This document shows positions 6,977-13,094 of a stretch of DNA of 13,094 nt, one piece after another (position 1 is the first letter of the stretch; each line of letters starts with the position of its first letter). The position numbers and the translations under genes are program-made. The notes under the pieces are model-generated. The model ran no database searches. It saw only the letters and a program-made list of their open reading frames with translations, and was not told the DNA's origin. This DNA is from Lysobacterales bacterium (GTDB lineage: Bacteria > Pseudomonadota > Gammaproteobacteria > Xanthomonadales > SZUA-36). The stretch covers positions 1 through 13,094 of the forward strand of contig JARFQZ010000351.1 of NCBI GenBank assembly GCA_029287515.1. Direction: 5' to 3'.

Positions 6977-8038
6977 ATGCATGTAATTATCATCCTGCTT
7001 TTCAGCATTTTCACTGGCACGGCTCTGGCGGAAACGGTCACCATTGAAGCGTCCCAGGACAATACACTTTTTGAGAGTTCGCAGGGCGCCCTCAGTAACG
7101 GAGCCGGCACTCATATTTTCAGCGGTCAAACCAATGGGCAAGGAATACGCCGCGCTGTCATTGCGTTCAAGGACCTGAGCGAGATTCCGGCCGGCGCAAC
7201 CATCACGTCGGCAAAATTGCAGCTGTACCTGAATAGGGAAAATTCCGCCGCGACGATGATGAATCTCCTGAGGCTGCAATCAGACTGGGGTGAGGGTGCT
7301 TCGGACGCAAGCGGAGCGGAGGGCCAGGGCGCCCCCGCACAAGCAGGGGATGCGACCTGGAACCACACGTTTTTTGACAACATGACATGGACTACCCCGG
7401 GTGGTGATTTCAGCCAGACACCCAGGGCCCAGGTGATGACCAGCGGCCTCGGACCCATGGAATTCGGATCAACCGCGGCAATGATTGACGATGTCCAAGG
7501 CTGGCTGGACAACCCGGCAGGCAATTTCGGCTGGATAGTGGTGGCGAACGAATCGGTCGTAAGCGCCAAGCGTTTTAGCAGTCGCGAGGGTGGCACCGAA
7601 TCACGCCGGCCGCGGCTTGAGATCGAATACAGCATGGAGTCGGGTCCCACTCCTGTGCCCGGTTCTGATTGGTCAGGTCCGTGGTTTGATCCGGAAAGTG
7701 ACGGTGAAGGCTACCTGGTCTTCAACACGCCGGCCGGTTGGCTGATTTACTATTTTGGCTACTCGACTGACGGCGACCGCTTGTGGCTGGTCTCGAATCT
7801 CCTTGACATCGAAAATGTGGTTCTCGGCCAGGTCTACGAGTTCAGCATGCTGGTAGGAACACCGGGTTCTTTCGAGATGCCGACGCCTTCCGCCGACCTG
7901 GAAACCTGGGGCACTTTGCAGGTTCTGCTGACCGACTGCGTCACGGGTGTCTTCGTACTGGATGGCGTGGATGGAATGAAAACGTCCAACGCTACCAAGC
8001 TCATTGGCATCGAAGGATCCACCTGCATGGTTCAATGA
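6977..8038 (+). CDS. Exported two-domain protein: DNRLRE/CBM96-like domain plus C-terminal WFDP-SGEG-type domain
   Basis: The 353-residue product starts with a signal peptide (MHVIIILLFSIFTGTALA, cleavage after residue 18). Residues about 19-218 look like a DNRLRE (CBM96-type) beta-sandwich, seen in extracellular proteins: RRAVIAFKDLSEIPAGATITSAKLQLYL, then DATWNHTFFDNMTWTTPGGDF, GWLDNPAGNFGWIVV and a closing RRPRLEIEY. A Pro/Gly linker (PTPVPGS) leads to a second domain, about 232-350, beginning WSGPWFDPESDGEGYLV and continuing through YYFGYSTDGDRLWLVS; it resembles the single-copy SGxWFDPxxSGEG tail of many gammaproteobacterial secreted proteins. Two cysteines (321 and 350), both in this tail, could form a disulphide. 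Such proteins often bind polysaccharide or sit on the cell surface, but no catalytic residues are evident. The ATG at 6977 follows GGAGAG (6967-6972) and places the signal peptide at the N terminus. Confidence 0.8.
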   Translation: MHVIIILLFSIFTGTALAETVTIEASQDNTLFESSQGALSNGAGTHIFSGQTNGQGIRRAVIAFKDLSEIPAGATITSAKLQLYLNRENSAATMMNLLRLQSDWGEGASDASGAEGQGAPAQAGDATWNHTFFDNMTWTTPGGDFSQTPRAQVMTSGLGPMEFGSTAAMIDDVQGWLDNPAGNFGWIVVANESVVSAKRFSSREGGTESRRPRLEIEYSMESGPTPVPGSDWSGPWFDPESDGEGYLVFNTPAGWLIYYFGYSTDGDRLWLVSNLLDIENVVLGQVYEFSMLVGTPGSFEMPTPSADLETWGTLQVLLTDCVTGVFVLDGVDGMKTSNATKLIGIEGSTCMVQ

Positions 8039-8050
8039 TGATCCTGGCCA

Positions 8051-8078
8051 GGCGCCCGTCCCTTCCCGGGCGGGCGTC
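8051..8078 (+). terminator. Hairpin between convergent genes, probable terminator
   Basis: GGCGCCCGTCC can pair with GGGCGGGCGTC through about 11 bp (including G-T pairs) around a 6-base loop. It starts 13 bases after the stop of the plus-strand gene and lies in the 47-base gap before the stop of the opposing oxidoreductase gene. On the plus strand it is followed by a loosely T-rich ATTCGTCTTATT; on the minus strand there is no T-run. It therefore serves the plus gene best, without the uninterrupted T-tract of a textbook terminator. Confidence 0.55.
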
Positions 8079-8085
8079 ATTCGTC

Positions 8086-9189
8086 TTATTCCACGTTGAC
8101 CACGATTTTGCCGCGGGCGCGCCCTTTTTCCGAATACCGGATCGCGTCGGGCACTTCACTCAGCGTGAACAGCTTGTCGAGGACGGGAGTGACTTTGCCT
8201 TCCGCCATCAGGTCGGCCAGGGCGCGCATGTCTTGCGGGTCCAGCTTTGCCATGACCACAGCGAATTCCTGGTCGACGAATGGTGAAAGCAGTATGGTCT
8301 GGATTGGCCTTGACAGGGGCCCCAGCCAGTTACCCTTGGGCCCTCCGACGAGGACCATGATACCTTCGGGACTCAACACCTCCCTGTTCTTCAGCAGGGA
8401 ATGGTTCCCGACCATGTCGATGATGACGTCGTATTGCTGACCGCCCTGGGTGTAATCCTCGTTTTTGTAGTCAATCACGTGGTCAGCCCCGATCGACTTG
8501 ACCATTTCCAGGTTCCGGGTGCTGCAAACACCCGTCACTTCCGCGCCGAAGGCCTTGGCTATCTGCACCGCAAACGTGCCTACCCCACCTGATGCGCCAT
8601 TGATCAACACCTTCTGCCCGGGTTTCACTTTGCCGTGATCACGCAGCGCCTGTAGCGCGGTGATTGCCGCGACGGGAACAGAAGCGGCCTGTTCGAACAT
8701 CAGCTTATCCGGCATGTGCGCCAGTGCACGGTCTTCACGGATGACGACGTACTCGGCAAAAGCACCCCCGGCCCCGCCAAACACTGCATCACCGGGCTTG
8801 AATTGGGTGACGTTTTTACCCACCGCCTCTACTTTGCCGGCGAAATCCCGACCCAGGCGGATGTCTTTGGGCTTACCCAGGCCGGAACTCAGCCGCATGA
8901 TGTAGGGAGAGCCTCTCATGTAATGCCAGTCGAGCGGATTGACGCCGGCCGCATGAACTTTCACCAGGATTTCATCGTCGCCGACCACCGGCTTTTCGAC
9001 CTCCTCGAGGGTCAGCACGTCAGGTGACCCGTAGCATCGATAGACCACGGCCCGCATTGTTTCGGCATCACCCGCAAGCGCCGGCGCCGGTTCGCAATCC
9101 GGTGTGTAGCTCAACGCTATGGCCAGCGACATCAGACCAACGACAATCAGCACCAGTAAAGAACCGAGAATTTTGTAACGCAGCTTCAT
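8086..9189 (-). CDS. Membrane-anchored MDR-family NAD(P)-dependent alcohol dehydrogenase / quinone oxidoreductase
   Basis: A 367-residue medium-chain dehydrogenase/reductase. Residues 1-6 are basic and residues about 7-27 (ILGSLLVLIVVGLMSLAIALS) form one hydrophobic segment, so the enzyme is anchored to, or exported across, the inner membrane, which is unusual for an otherwise cytosolic superfamily. The catalytic part begins at MRAVVYRCYGSPDVLTLEEV and carries HAAGVNPLDWHYMRG, LGRDFAGKVEAVG, FKPGDAVFGG, the nucleotide-binding NGASGGVG (197-204) and GADHVIDYKNEDY. The ligands of zinc-dependent alcohol dehydrogenases are absent, so a zinc-free quinone- or enone-reductase activity is the likelier role. 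The ATG at 9187-9189 follows minus-strand GGAGG (9197-9201) by seven bases and puts the hydrophobic segment at the N terminus. If an export signal exists it is not a typical Tat motif. The substrate is unknown. Confidence 0.9.
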   Translation of the reverse strand: MKLRYKILGSLLVLIVVGLMSLAIALSYTPDCEPAPALAGDAETMRAVVYRCYGSPDVLTLEEVEKPVVGDDEILVKVHAAGVNPLDWHYMRGSPYIMRLSSGLGKPKDIRLGRDFAGKVEAVGKNVTQFKPGDAVFGGAGGAFAEYVVIREDRALAHMPDKLMFEQAASVPVAAITALQALRDHGKVKPGQKVLINGASGGVGTFAVQIAKAFGAEVTGVCSTRNLEMVKSIGADHVIDYKNEDYTQGGQQYDVIIDMVGNHSLLKNREVLSPEGIMVLVGGPKGNWLGPLSRPIQTILLSPFVDQEFAVVMAKLDPQDMRALADLMAEGKVTPVLDKLFTLSEVPDAIRYSEKGRARGKIVVNVE

Positions 9190-9196
9190 GTGTTTG

Positions 9197-9201
9197 CCTC
9201 C
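9197..9201 (-). promoter_or_regulatory. Ribosome binding site of the MDR oxidoreductase gene
   Basis: GGAGG on the minus strand, seven bases before ATG 9189, supports this start over the in-frame upstream ATG at 9277-9279. The rest of the 83-base divergent gap (9190-9272) must hold promoters for both flanking genes; I could not pick convincing hexamers. It contains a CA-rich run on the plus strand at 9229-9255. Confidence 0.6.
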
Positions 9202-9272
9202 GCAATGAATATGGACCGTGGGTGCGCCAACACCTACACTCACACTACCATTCACATGATGAGCAAGAAAAC

Positions 9273-9737
9273 ATGCCAAGAGTCATGCTGCCACCTCTCG
9301 CTGCCCTCGCGCTGCTACTTGCCATATCACCCGCAGCCGCGGAAACCGAAACAGATCGGCTCAGCCAGCAGGTTGCCGAAACCGAGCGAGCCTTCGCAGC
9401 CACGATGGCTGAACGCGACCATGCAGCTTTCGTAACCTTCCTGTCCGATGAAGCCGTGTTTTTTTCGGGGGATTCTTCACTTCGGGGAAAACAACAGGTA
9501 GCAGATACCTGGAAAGCCTATTTCGACGAACCTGATGCGCCTTTTTCATGGGAACCACAAAAGGTCGAGGTACTGGATTCGGGAACGCTGGCCCTGAGCA
9601 CAGGGCCGGTGCGAAACAGCAGCGGGGAACTTTTCGCCTATTTCACTTCCATCTGGCGCCTCGAGGAAAATGGCGAATGGAAAATCATCTTTGACAAGGG
9701 TAATCGCGCCTGCGAAGAGCCGGAAACCGGGAGCTAG
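9273..9737 (+). CDS. Exported NTF2-like (DUF4440/SnoaL-type) protein
   Basis: The 154-residue product begins with a signal peptide (MPRVMLPPLAALALLLAISPAAA, cleavage near residue 23, before ETE). The rest is a single NTF2-like domain of the DUF4440 type: helix ETERAFAATMAERDHAAFVTFLSDEAVFF, then GDSSLRGKQQVADTWKAYF, and beta strands including TLALSTGPV and YFTSIWRLEENGEWKIIFDKGNRAC. Proteins of this fold bind small molecules or act as enzymes in a cone-shaped cavity; the substrate cannot be told from the sequence. The ATG at 9273 has a weak Shine-Dalgarno (GAGCAAGA); ATG 9285 would also leave an intact signal peptide. It is divergent from the MDR gene, and its stop overlaps the bolA stop in CTAG at 9734-9737. 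Confidence 0.82.
   Translation: MPRVMLPPLAALALLLAISPAAAETETDRLSQQVAETERAFAATMAERDHAAFVTFLSDEAVFFSGDSSLRGKQQVADTWKAYFDEPDAPFSWEPQKVEVLDSGTLALSTGPVRNSSGELFAYFTSIWRLEENGEWKIIFDKGNRACEEPETGS
9734..9737. other. CTAG palindrome serving as the stop of two convergent genes
   Basis: The plus-strand NTF2-like gene stops at TAG 9735-9737 and the minus-strand bolA gene stops at TAG, the complement of 9734-9736. The two coding regions therefore share four bases, and there is no space for a separate intergenic terminator between them. Confidence 0.93.
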
Positions 9738-10015
9738 CGGTCCAGTTCTCCAGGCGACCAGGCGTCGATCGCCAGCGCATGGATATCGAGACGCATCATT
9801 TCATCCAGTTCCCGGTAGATCATGCGGTGACGCTCAATCATCGTTTTGCCTTCGAAAGCATCCGTAATGATCAAAACCCGGAAATGGCCCCGGCCGTCTC
9901 TCGCCCCTTCGTGCCCTTCATGCAGGTAGCTTTCATCTTCCACGCCCAGCGTTTCCGGCTCGAAAGCTTCTTTCAGCCGGCGCGTAATCTCCTTCTTGCG
10001 CTCCAGCGGATTCAT
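9734..10015 (-). CDS. bolA: BolA family protein
   Basis: BolA-type proteins pair with monothiol glutaredoxins in iron-sulphur cluster handling; some also act as transcription regulators in stress and cell shape control. The 93-residue product carries the family signature: HFRVLIITDAFEGKTMIERHRMIY (44-67) with the invariant RHR, and the C-terminal DIHALAIDAWSPGE containing the conserved His79, a proposed cluster ligand. A glycine- and charge-rich loop (LHEGHEGARDGRGH, 31-44) precedes it. The ATG lies in the ATGA overlap with the yciI stop (10012-10015), so translation is probably coupled. In other gammaproteobacteria yciI and a bolA-like gene follow ispZ (yciB); no ispZ is present here. The last codon overlaps the stop of the convergent gene. 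Confidence 0.93.
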   Translation of the reverse strand: MNPLERKKEITRRLKEAFEPETLGVEDESYLHEGHEGARDGRGHFRVLIITDAFEGKTMIERHRMIYRELDEMMRLDIHALAIDAWSPGELDR

Positions 10016-10314
10016 ACCGGCATCACGCGTTTGAAGGGGGTGACTTCAACCGATTCGTACACACCGGCTTCAACATACGGATCTGCATCGGCCCAGGCCT
10101 GTGCATCCTCCAGTGAATCAAATCCCGCAACAACCAGTGAACCTTTGAAACCGGCAGGACCGGGTTCCTCGGCATCGATGGCCGGGCGGGGGCCCGCCAG
10201 CAACAATCTTCCCTCAGCCAACAGCGCTTCCAGCCGCGCGATGTGCGCCTGCCGGGCGTTGAGCCGTGCCTGCAGACTGCCTTCCCTGTCTTTCGAATAA
10301 ATTGAATACCACAT
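10012..10314 (-). CDS. yciI: YciI family protein
   Basis: YciI proteins are small dimeric alpha/beta-barrel proteins; a chloromuconolactone-dehalogenase-like role has been proposed for some, but the function of most is unknown. The 100-residue product fits the family well: MWYSIYSKDREGSLQARLNARQAHIARLE, ALLAEGRLLLAGPRPAIDAEEPGPAGFKGSLVV, then DSLEDAQAWADADPYVEAGVYESVEVTPFKRV. The conserved His in ARQAHIARLE (His24) and the acidic ADADPY stretch are present. The ATG at 10312-10314 is the usual family start; there is no clear Shine-Dalgarno before it. It is the first gene of a two-gene unit with bolA and is divergent from yciO, whose start is 112 bases away. Confidence 0.92.
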   Translation of the reverse strand: MWYSIYSKDREGSLQARLNARQAHIARLEALLAEGRLLLAGPRPAIDAEEPGPAGFKGSLVVAGFDSLEDAQAWADADPYVEAGVYESVEVTPFKRVMPV

Positions 10315-10366
10315 GGCTAAAGCTTAAATGCAGATTGATCCAGCGTAAAGGCGGTGATCACAACTG

Positions 10367-10395
10367 TTTTCCGGGACGGCCAACTGCATTAGAAT
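10367..10395 (+). promoter_or_regulatory. Candidate sigma-70-type promoter for yciO-scpA-scpB-rluB
   Basis: TAGAAT (10390-10395, five of six -10 bases) stands 17 bases after TTTTCC (10367-10372, three of six -35 bases). Transcription would start near 10402, about 25 bases before the yciO ATG. The intergenic region 10315-10426 shows no other strong candidate on this strand, and the minus-strand promoter for yciI was not identified. Confidence 0.28.
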
Positions 10396-10426
10396 ATCGC
10401 GCTGGCGCCCGCTTCAGAAAACAATA

Positions 10427-11041
10427 ATGAGCGAAAGAATAGAGGTCCGTGCCGACGGACCCAAACCCAGGTTAATCGAGCATATCGTTGCCGTCATGGT
10501 CCGTGGTGGCCTGATCGCCTATCCCACCGACTCGGGCTACGCGCTGGGCTGGCGCACCGGTAACCGCAAGGCCCAGGACCGTGTCGTCCGGTTGCGGCAA
10601 CTGAAACGGCGGATTCACTTCACCTATTGTTGCCGGACGCTTTCCGACGTCAGCCGCTATGCCCACGTAAGCAACTGGGCTCACCGGCTGATCCGGCAAC
10701 TGACGCCCGGCCCTTACACGTTCATACTGCCGGCGACCAGCAAGGTGCCAAAACACCATGGACAGAAGCGGCCCTCGGAAATTGGCATCCGCATTCCCGA
10801 CCACGCTGTAGTCCAGGCCATCCTGGAAACCATCGACGAACCGATTCTCAGTTCATCCCTGATCCTGCCCGACCTGGAAGAAGAGATTTATGACAACGAG
10901 GACCTCTACGACGCGGTGCATCGCGACGTGGACGTGTTCGTCGACGCCGGCTATTGCCCGCTCGAACCCACTACCCTGCTGGACCTGACCGGAGACACAC
11001 CCCGCGTCCTCCGCCAGGGACAGGGCGTGGTAGACTTCTAG
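10427..11041 (+). CDS. yciO: YciO, Sua5/TsaC-like (L-threonylcarbamoyladenylate synthase family) protein
   Basis: YciO is a paralogue of TsaC/Sua5, which makes threonylcarbamoyl-AMP for the t6A modification of tRNA; YciO itself is not a full substitute for TsaC in E. coli and its role is less clear. The 204-residue product, near the usual 206, carries the YrdC-fold blocks: RGGLIAYPTDSGYALGW (27-43), KAQDRVVRLRQLKRR, LTPGPYTFILPAT (92-104), IGIRIPDHAVV (119-129) and LSSSLIL, ending RVLRQGQG. It lies six bases before scpA, the usual gammaproteobacterial order yciO-scpA-scpB-rluB, and is likely first in that transcript. The Shine-Dalgarno is weak. Confidence 0.93.
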   Translation: MSERIEVRADGPKPRLIEHIVAVMVRGGLIAYPTDSGYALGWRTGNRKAQDRVVRLRQLKRRIHFTYCCRTLSDVSRYAHVSNWAHRLIRQLTPGPYTFILPATSKVPKHHGQKRPSEIGIRIPDHAVVQAILETIDEPILSSSLILPDLEEEIYDNEDLYDAVHRDVDVFVDAGYCPLEPTTLLDLTGDTPRVLRQGQGVVDF

Positions 11042-11047
11042 ACATCC

Positions 11048-11896
11048 ATGGAACCCGTCGACACCCAGCCCGAAACGGAAGAAAATCACCCGGTGCAACA
11101 GGCCGAAATGCCTTTCGCAATCGTGCAGGGCCAGCCCTATACGCAGGTTCCCAAGGATCTCTACATTCCCCCGGAGGCACTGGAAGTATTCCTCGAGGCC
11201 TTCGAAGGCCCGCTGGACCTGTTGCTGTATCTCATTCGCCGTCAGAACCTCGACATCCTGGACATCCCGATCGCAGACATCACCGAGCAATACATGAGCT
11301 ACATCGCAATGCTCGAGGACATACAGTTCGAACTCGCTGCGGAGTACCTGGTGATGGCCGCCATCCTGGCCGAGATCAAGTCCCGCATGCTGCTGCCCCG
11401 CCCGGCCGGCGATGATGAAGACGAGGACGATCCGCGTGCCGAACTGGTCCGCCGCCTACAGGAATACGAACGCTTCAAGCAGGCTGCTGAAGACCTCGAT
11501 GACCTGCCGCGGGAAGGCCGGGATTTCGTGGTGGCGGAAGCCTTCATGACGGACCGGCACGTGGTGCAGATTCCGCCCGAAGTGGAGCTCGGCGACATGC
11601 TCGATGCGCTACGGGACGTGTTGAGCCGGGCCGAACTTTTCGGCAGCCACCACGTGCAGATGGAGCCCCTGTCGGTGCGAGAGCGCATGACGTCGATCAT
11701 CGACCTGTTGCGCAAGAATCCCTACGTGGAATTCCAGTTCTTTTTCACCCCGGAGGAGGGCCGCATGGGCGTGGTGGTGACCTTCCTCGCGCTGATGGAG
11801 CTGACCCGCGAGCGGGTGGTCGACATCATCCAGAATGAACCGCTGGGGCAGCTTTACGTCAAGAGCCCGGAATCGGCCGCCCAGGTTTACGAATGA
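11048..11896 (+). CDS. scpA: Segregation and condensation protein A (kleisin ScpA)
   Basis: ScpA is the kleisin that bridges the two Smc heads and recruits ScpB to complete the bacterial condensin. The 282-residue product shows the N-terminal Smc-binding region, FEGPLDLLLYLIRRQNLDILDIPI (52-75) and YLVMAAILAEIKSRMLLPRP (100-119); an acidic variable segment (GDDEDEDDPR, 121-130); and the C-terminal winged helix (about 205-270: VRERMTSIIDLLR, VTFLALMELTRERVV, EPLGQLYV) that binds the other Smc head. An N-terminal tail of about 40 residues precedes the core; PFAIVQGQPYTQVPKDLYIPPEALE is typical of gammaproteobacterial ScpA. scpB follows after 13 bases. Its partner smc lies divergently on the left side of the window. 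Confidence 0.97.
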   Translation: MEPVDTQPETEENHPVQQAEMPFAIVQGQPYTQVPKDLYIPPEALEVFLEAFEGPLDLLLYLIRRQNLDILDIPIADITEQYMSYIAMLEDIQFELAAEYLVMAAILAEIKSRMLLPRPAGDDEDEDDPRAELVRRLQEYERFKQAAEDLDDLPREGRDFVVAEAFMTDRHVVQIPPEVELGDMLDALRDVLSRAELFGSHHVQMEPLSVRERMTSIIDLLRKNPYVEFQFFFTPEEGRMGVVVTFLALMELTRERVVDIIQNEPLGQLYVKSPESAAQVYE

Positions 11897-11909
11897 ACAA
11901 GGAAAACGC

Positions 11910-12500
11910 ATGGCGCGTATAGGTGACACCGCCCGAACCTCTTTGAAAAGCATCCTGGAAGCCGTGTTGCTGGCCTCCGGTGAACCGCTTTCGCTGAAAG
12001 CGATTGAAACGGTCTTCACCGACGAGGAAAGGCCAGGCGCCAACGATATCCGCAAAGCGCTCGAGGAACTGGCAGACGATTATGCAGAGCGCGGCCTGGA
12101 ATTAAAGGAAGTCTCCAGCGGCTTCAGAATCCAGGTGCGCGAAGACACCAATCCATGGGTAGCGCGCCTTTGGGAAGAACGCCCGCAAAGGTATTCCCGC
12201 GCGCTGCTGGAGACCCTGGCCCTGATCGCCTACCGCCAGCCGATCACCCGCGGCGACATCGAGGAGGTTCGCGGCGTGTCGGTGAGAACCAACATCATCC
12301 GCACGCTGCAGGAGCGCGAGTGGATAAGGGTGGTCGGACACCGGGATGTACCCGGCAAGCCGGCGCTGTTCGGCACGACCAAGGCCTTTCTCGATTATTT
12401 CAACCTGTCCAGCCTGGACGATTTGCCGTCACTGGCCGAAATCAAGGACATGGAGACGATCGAACCGGAGCTGGAACTTGAAACCACAGAAGACGGCTGA
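11910..12500 (+). CDS. scpB: Segregation and condensation protein B (ScpB)
   Basis: ScpB dimers bind ScpA and so complete the Smc-ScpAB condensin. The 196-residue product has the two winged-helix domains of the family. The first begins LKSILEAVLLASGEPLSL (12-29). The second contains SRALLETLALIAYRQPITRGDIEEVRGV (96-123), NIIRTLQEREWIRVVG and PGKPALFGTTKAFLDYFNL (148-166). The tail (TIEPELELETTEDG) is acidic. The ATG at 11910 is chosen because AAGGA at 11899-11903 lies six bases before it and the core starts soon after; an earlier in-frame ATG at 11835 lies within scpA. The 3' end overlaps the inferred rluB start. Confidence 0.97.
   Translation: MARIGDTARTSLKSILEAVLLASGEPLSLKAIETVFTDEERPGANDIRKALEELADDYAERGLELKEVSSGFRIQVREDTNPWVARLWEERPQRYSRALLETLALIAYRQPITRGDIEEVRGVSVRTNIIRTLQEREWIRVVGHRDVPGKPALFGTTKAFLDYFNLSSLDDLPSLAEIKDMETIEPELELETTEDG
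12467..12470 (+). promoter_or_regulatory. Ribosome binding site supporting a TTG start of rluB
   Basis: GGAG at 12467-12470, inside the scpB coding region, lies seven bases before TTG at 12478. No ATG or GTG is found in this frame for at least 48 bases upstream of the S4 domain, and the first ATG (12517) would cut into that domain, so the TTG is the best start on view. Confidence 0.5.
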
Positions 12501-13094
12501 ACGGCTGCAAAAGCTGATGGCGGCTGCCGGGCTGGGGTCGCGGCGTGCCCTGGAAAAGCAGATCGCCGACGGCAAGGTTGAAGTGAACGGGCAGACCGCC
12601 ACGCTGGGCCTCTCGGTCACGCAGGGCGACAACATCGGCTATGAGGGTAAAACCTGGCGCGTGGACTCGAAGCCGGTGCAGCACCGGACCCTGGTTTACA
12701 ACAAGCCCGAGGGCGAAGTGACCACGCGGTCCGATCCGCAGGGCCGCAAGACCGTATTCGACCGCCTGCCCCGCGTCAGGGATGGTCGCTGGGTGGCCAT
12801 CGGACGACTGGACATCAACACGACAGGGTTATTGTTGCTGACCACTGATGGTGAACTGGCCAACGCCATGATGCACCCCTCCAGCAGCGTCGATCGCGAG
12901 TACGCCTGCCGGATTCGGGGCGAAGCCAGTGAAGAAACATTGAATAAACTGAAAGAAGGCGTCGAACTGGATGATGGACCGGCTTCTTTCAGCGACATCC
13001 AGCCCGCCGGAGGCACCGGCGAAAACCACTGGTACCACGTCACCATCATGGAAGGCCGCAACCGCGAAGTGCGCCGCCTGTGGGAATCGCAGGG
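12478..13094 (+). CDS. rluB: 23S rRNA pseudouridine synthase RluB, 5' part (runs off the window)
   Basis: RluB isomerises a uridine in helix 80-93 of 23S rRNA (U2605 in E. coli) to pseudouridine. The visible 205 codons begin LKPQKTAERLQKLMAAAG, followed by the S4 RNA-binding domain (about residues 9-62: LGSRRALEKQIADGKVEVNG) and the synthase domain, opening LVYNKPEGEVTTRSDPQGRKTVFDRLP. The catalytic aspartate is Asp112 in GRLDINTTGLLLLTTDGELANAMMHPS, and the GRNREVRRLWE block ends the visible part. The start is taken as TTG 12478 (GGAG seven bases upstream), giving a 23-base overlap with scpB; ATG 12517 would truncate the S4 domain. Last gene of the yciO-scpA-scpB-rluB group. The function call is secure, the start less so. 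Confidence 0.94.
   Translation, partial: MKPQKTAERLQKLMAAAGLGSRRALEKQIADGKVEVNGQTATLGLSVTQGDNIGYEGKTWRVDSKPVQHRTLVYNKPEGEVTTRSDPQGRKTVFDRLPRVRDGRWVAIGRLDINTTGLLLLTTDGELANAMMHPSSSVDREYACRIRGEASEETLNKLKEGVELDDGPASFSDIQPAGGTGENHWYHVTIMEGRNREVRRLWESQ

Noticed and set aside
9229..9255. CA-rich stretch as a tandem repeat or CRISPR-like array
   Set aside because: Only a short, imperfect CA/CAC run with no regular unit or spacers.

Overview
The window comes from a gammaproteobacterium with a GC-rich chromosome. The evidence is the minus-strand order smc - zipA - ligA (ZipA is a gammaproteobacterial division protein), together with the plus-strand order yciO - scpA - scpB - rluB and the pair yciI - bolA. 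I cannot name a genus. The single-domain tail on the 6977-8038 protein and the membrane-anchored oxidoreductase recall Xanthomonadales-like or Chromatiales-like lineages, but that is an impression, not a demonstration. No mobile element, CRISPR array, tRNA or rRNA was seen, and no gene-free stretch exceeds about 180 bases.

Layout. (1) 1-4530, minus strand: smc (chromosome condensin ATPase), zipA (FtsZ membrane anchor, GTG start) and the first 87 codons of ligA (NAD+-dependent DNA ligase), closely spaced and probably one operon. (2) 4531-4686 is the divergent promoter region between smc and queF. (3) 4687-6262, plus: queF (queuosine pathway nitrile reductase, short form), followed after one base by a GTG-started, signal-peptide-bearing P1/DmpA-type peptidase. 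(4) 6345-6800, minus: a small exported protein of unknown function with a very good intrinsic terminator. (5) 6977-8038, plus: an exported two-domain protein (DNRLRE/CBM96-like domain plus a tail domain). (6) 8086-9189, minus: an MDR-type NAD(P)H oxidoreductase with an N-terminal membrane anchor. (7) 9273-9737, plus: an exported NTF2-like (DUF4440/SnoaL-type) protein. (8) 9734-10314, minus: yciI and bolA, joined by an ATGA overlap. (9) 10427-13094, plus: yciO, scpA, scpB and the 5' part of rluB (TTG start inferred).

How it fits together. The two ends hold the chromosome segregation and division machinery: Smc with its partners ScpA and ScpB makes up the whole bacterial condensin and lies here within about 11 kb, beside ZipA and LigA. 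Between the housekeeping blocks (queF on the left, bolA/yciI on the right) sit five consecutive genes that all encode exported or membrane-anchored products on alternating strands. This is the least conserved-looking and least understood part of the window. Compactness is high: stop codons shared in a CTAG palindrome at 9734-9737, an ATGA stop/start at 10012-10015, a 1-base gap at 5047 and a 23-base scpB/rluB overlap. No convincing wholly new system was found; the best leads are the unknown exported protein at 6345-6800, the queF-peptidase coupling and the exported-gene island as a whole.
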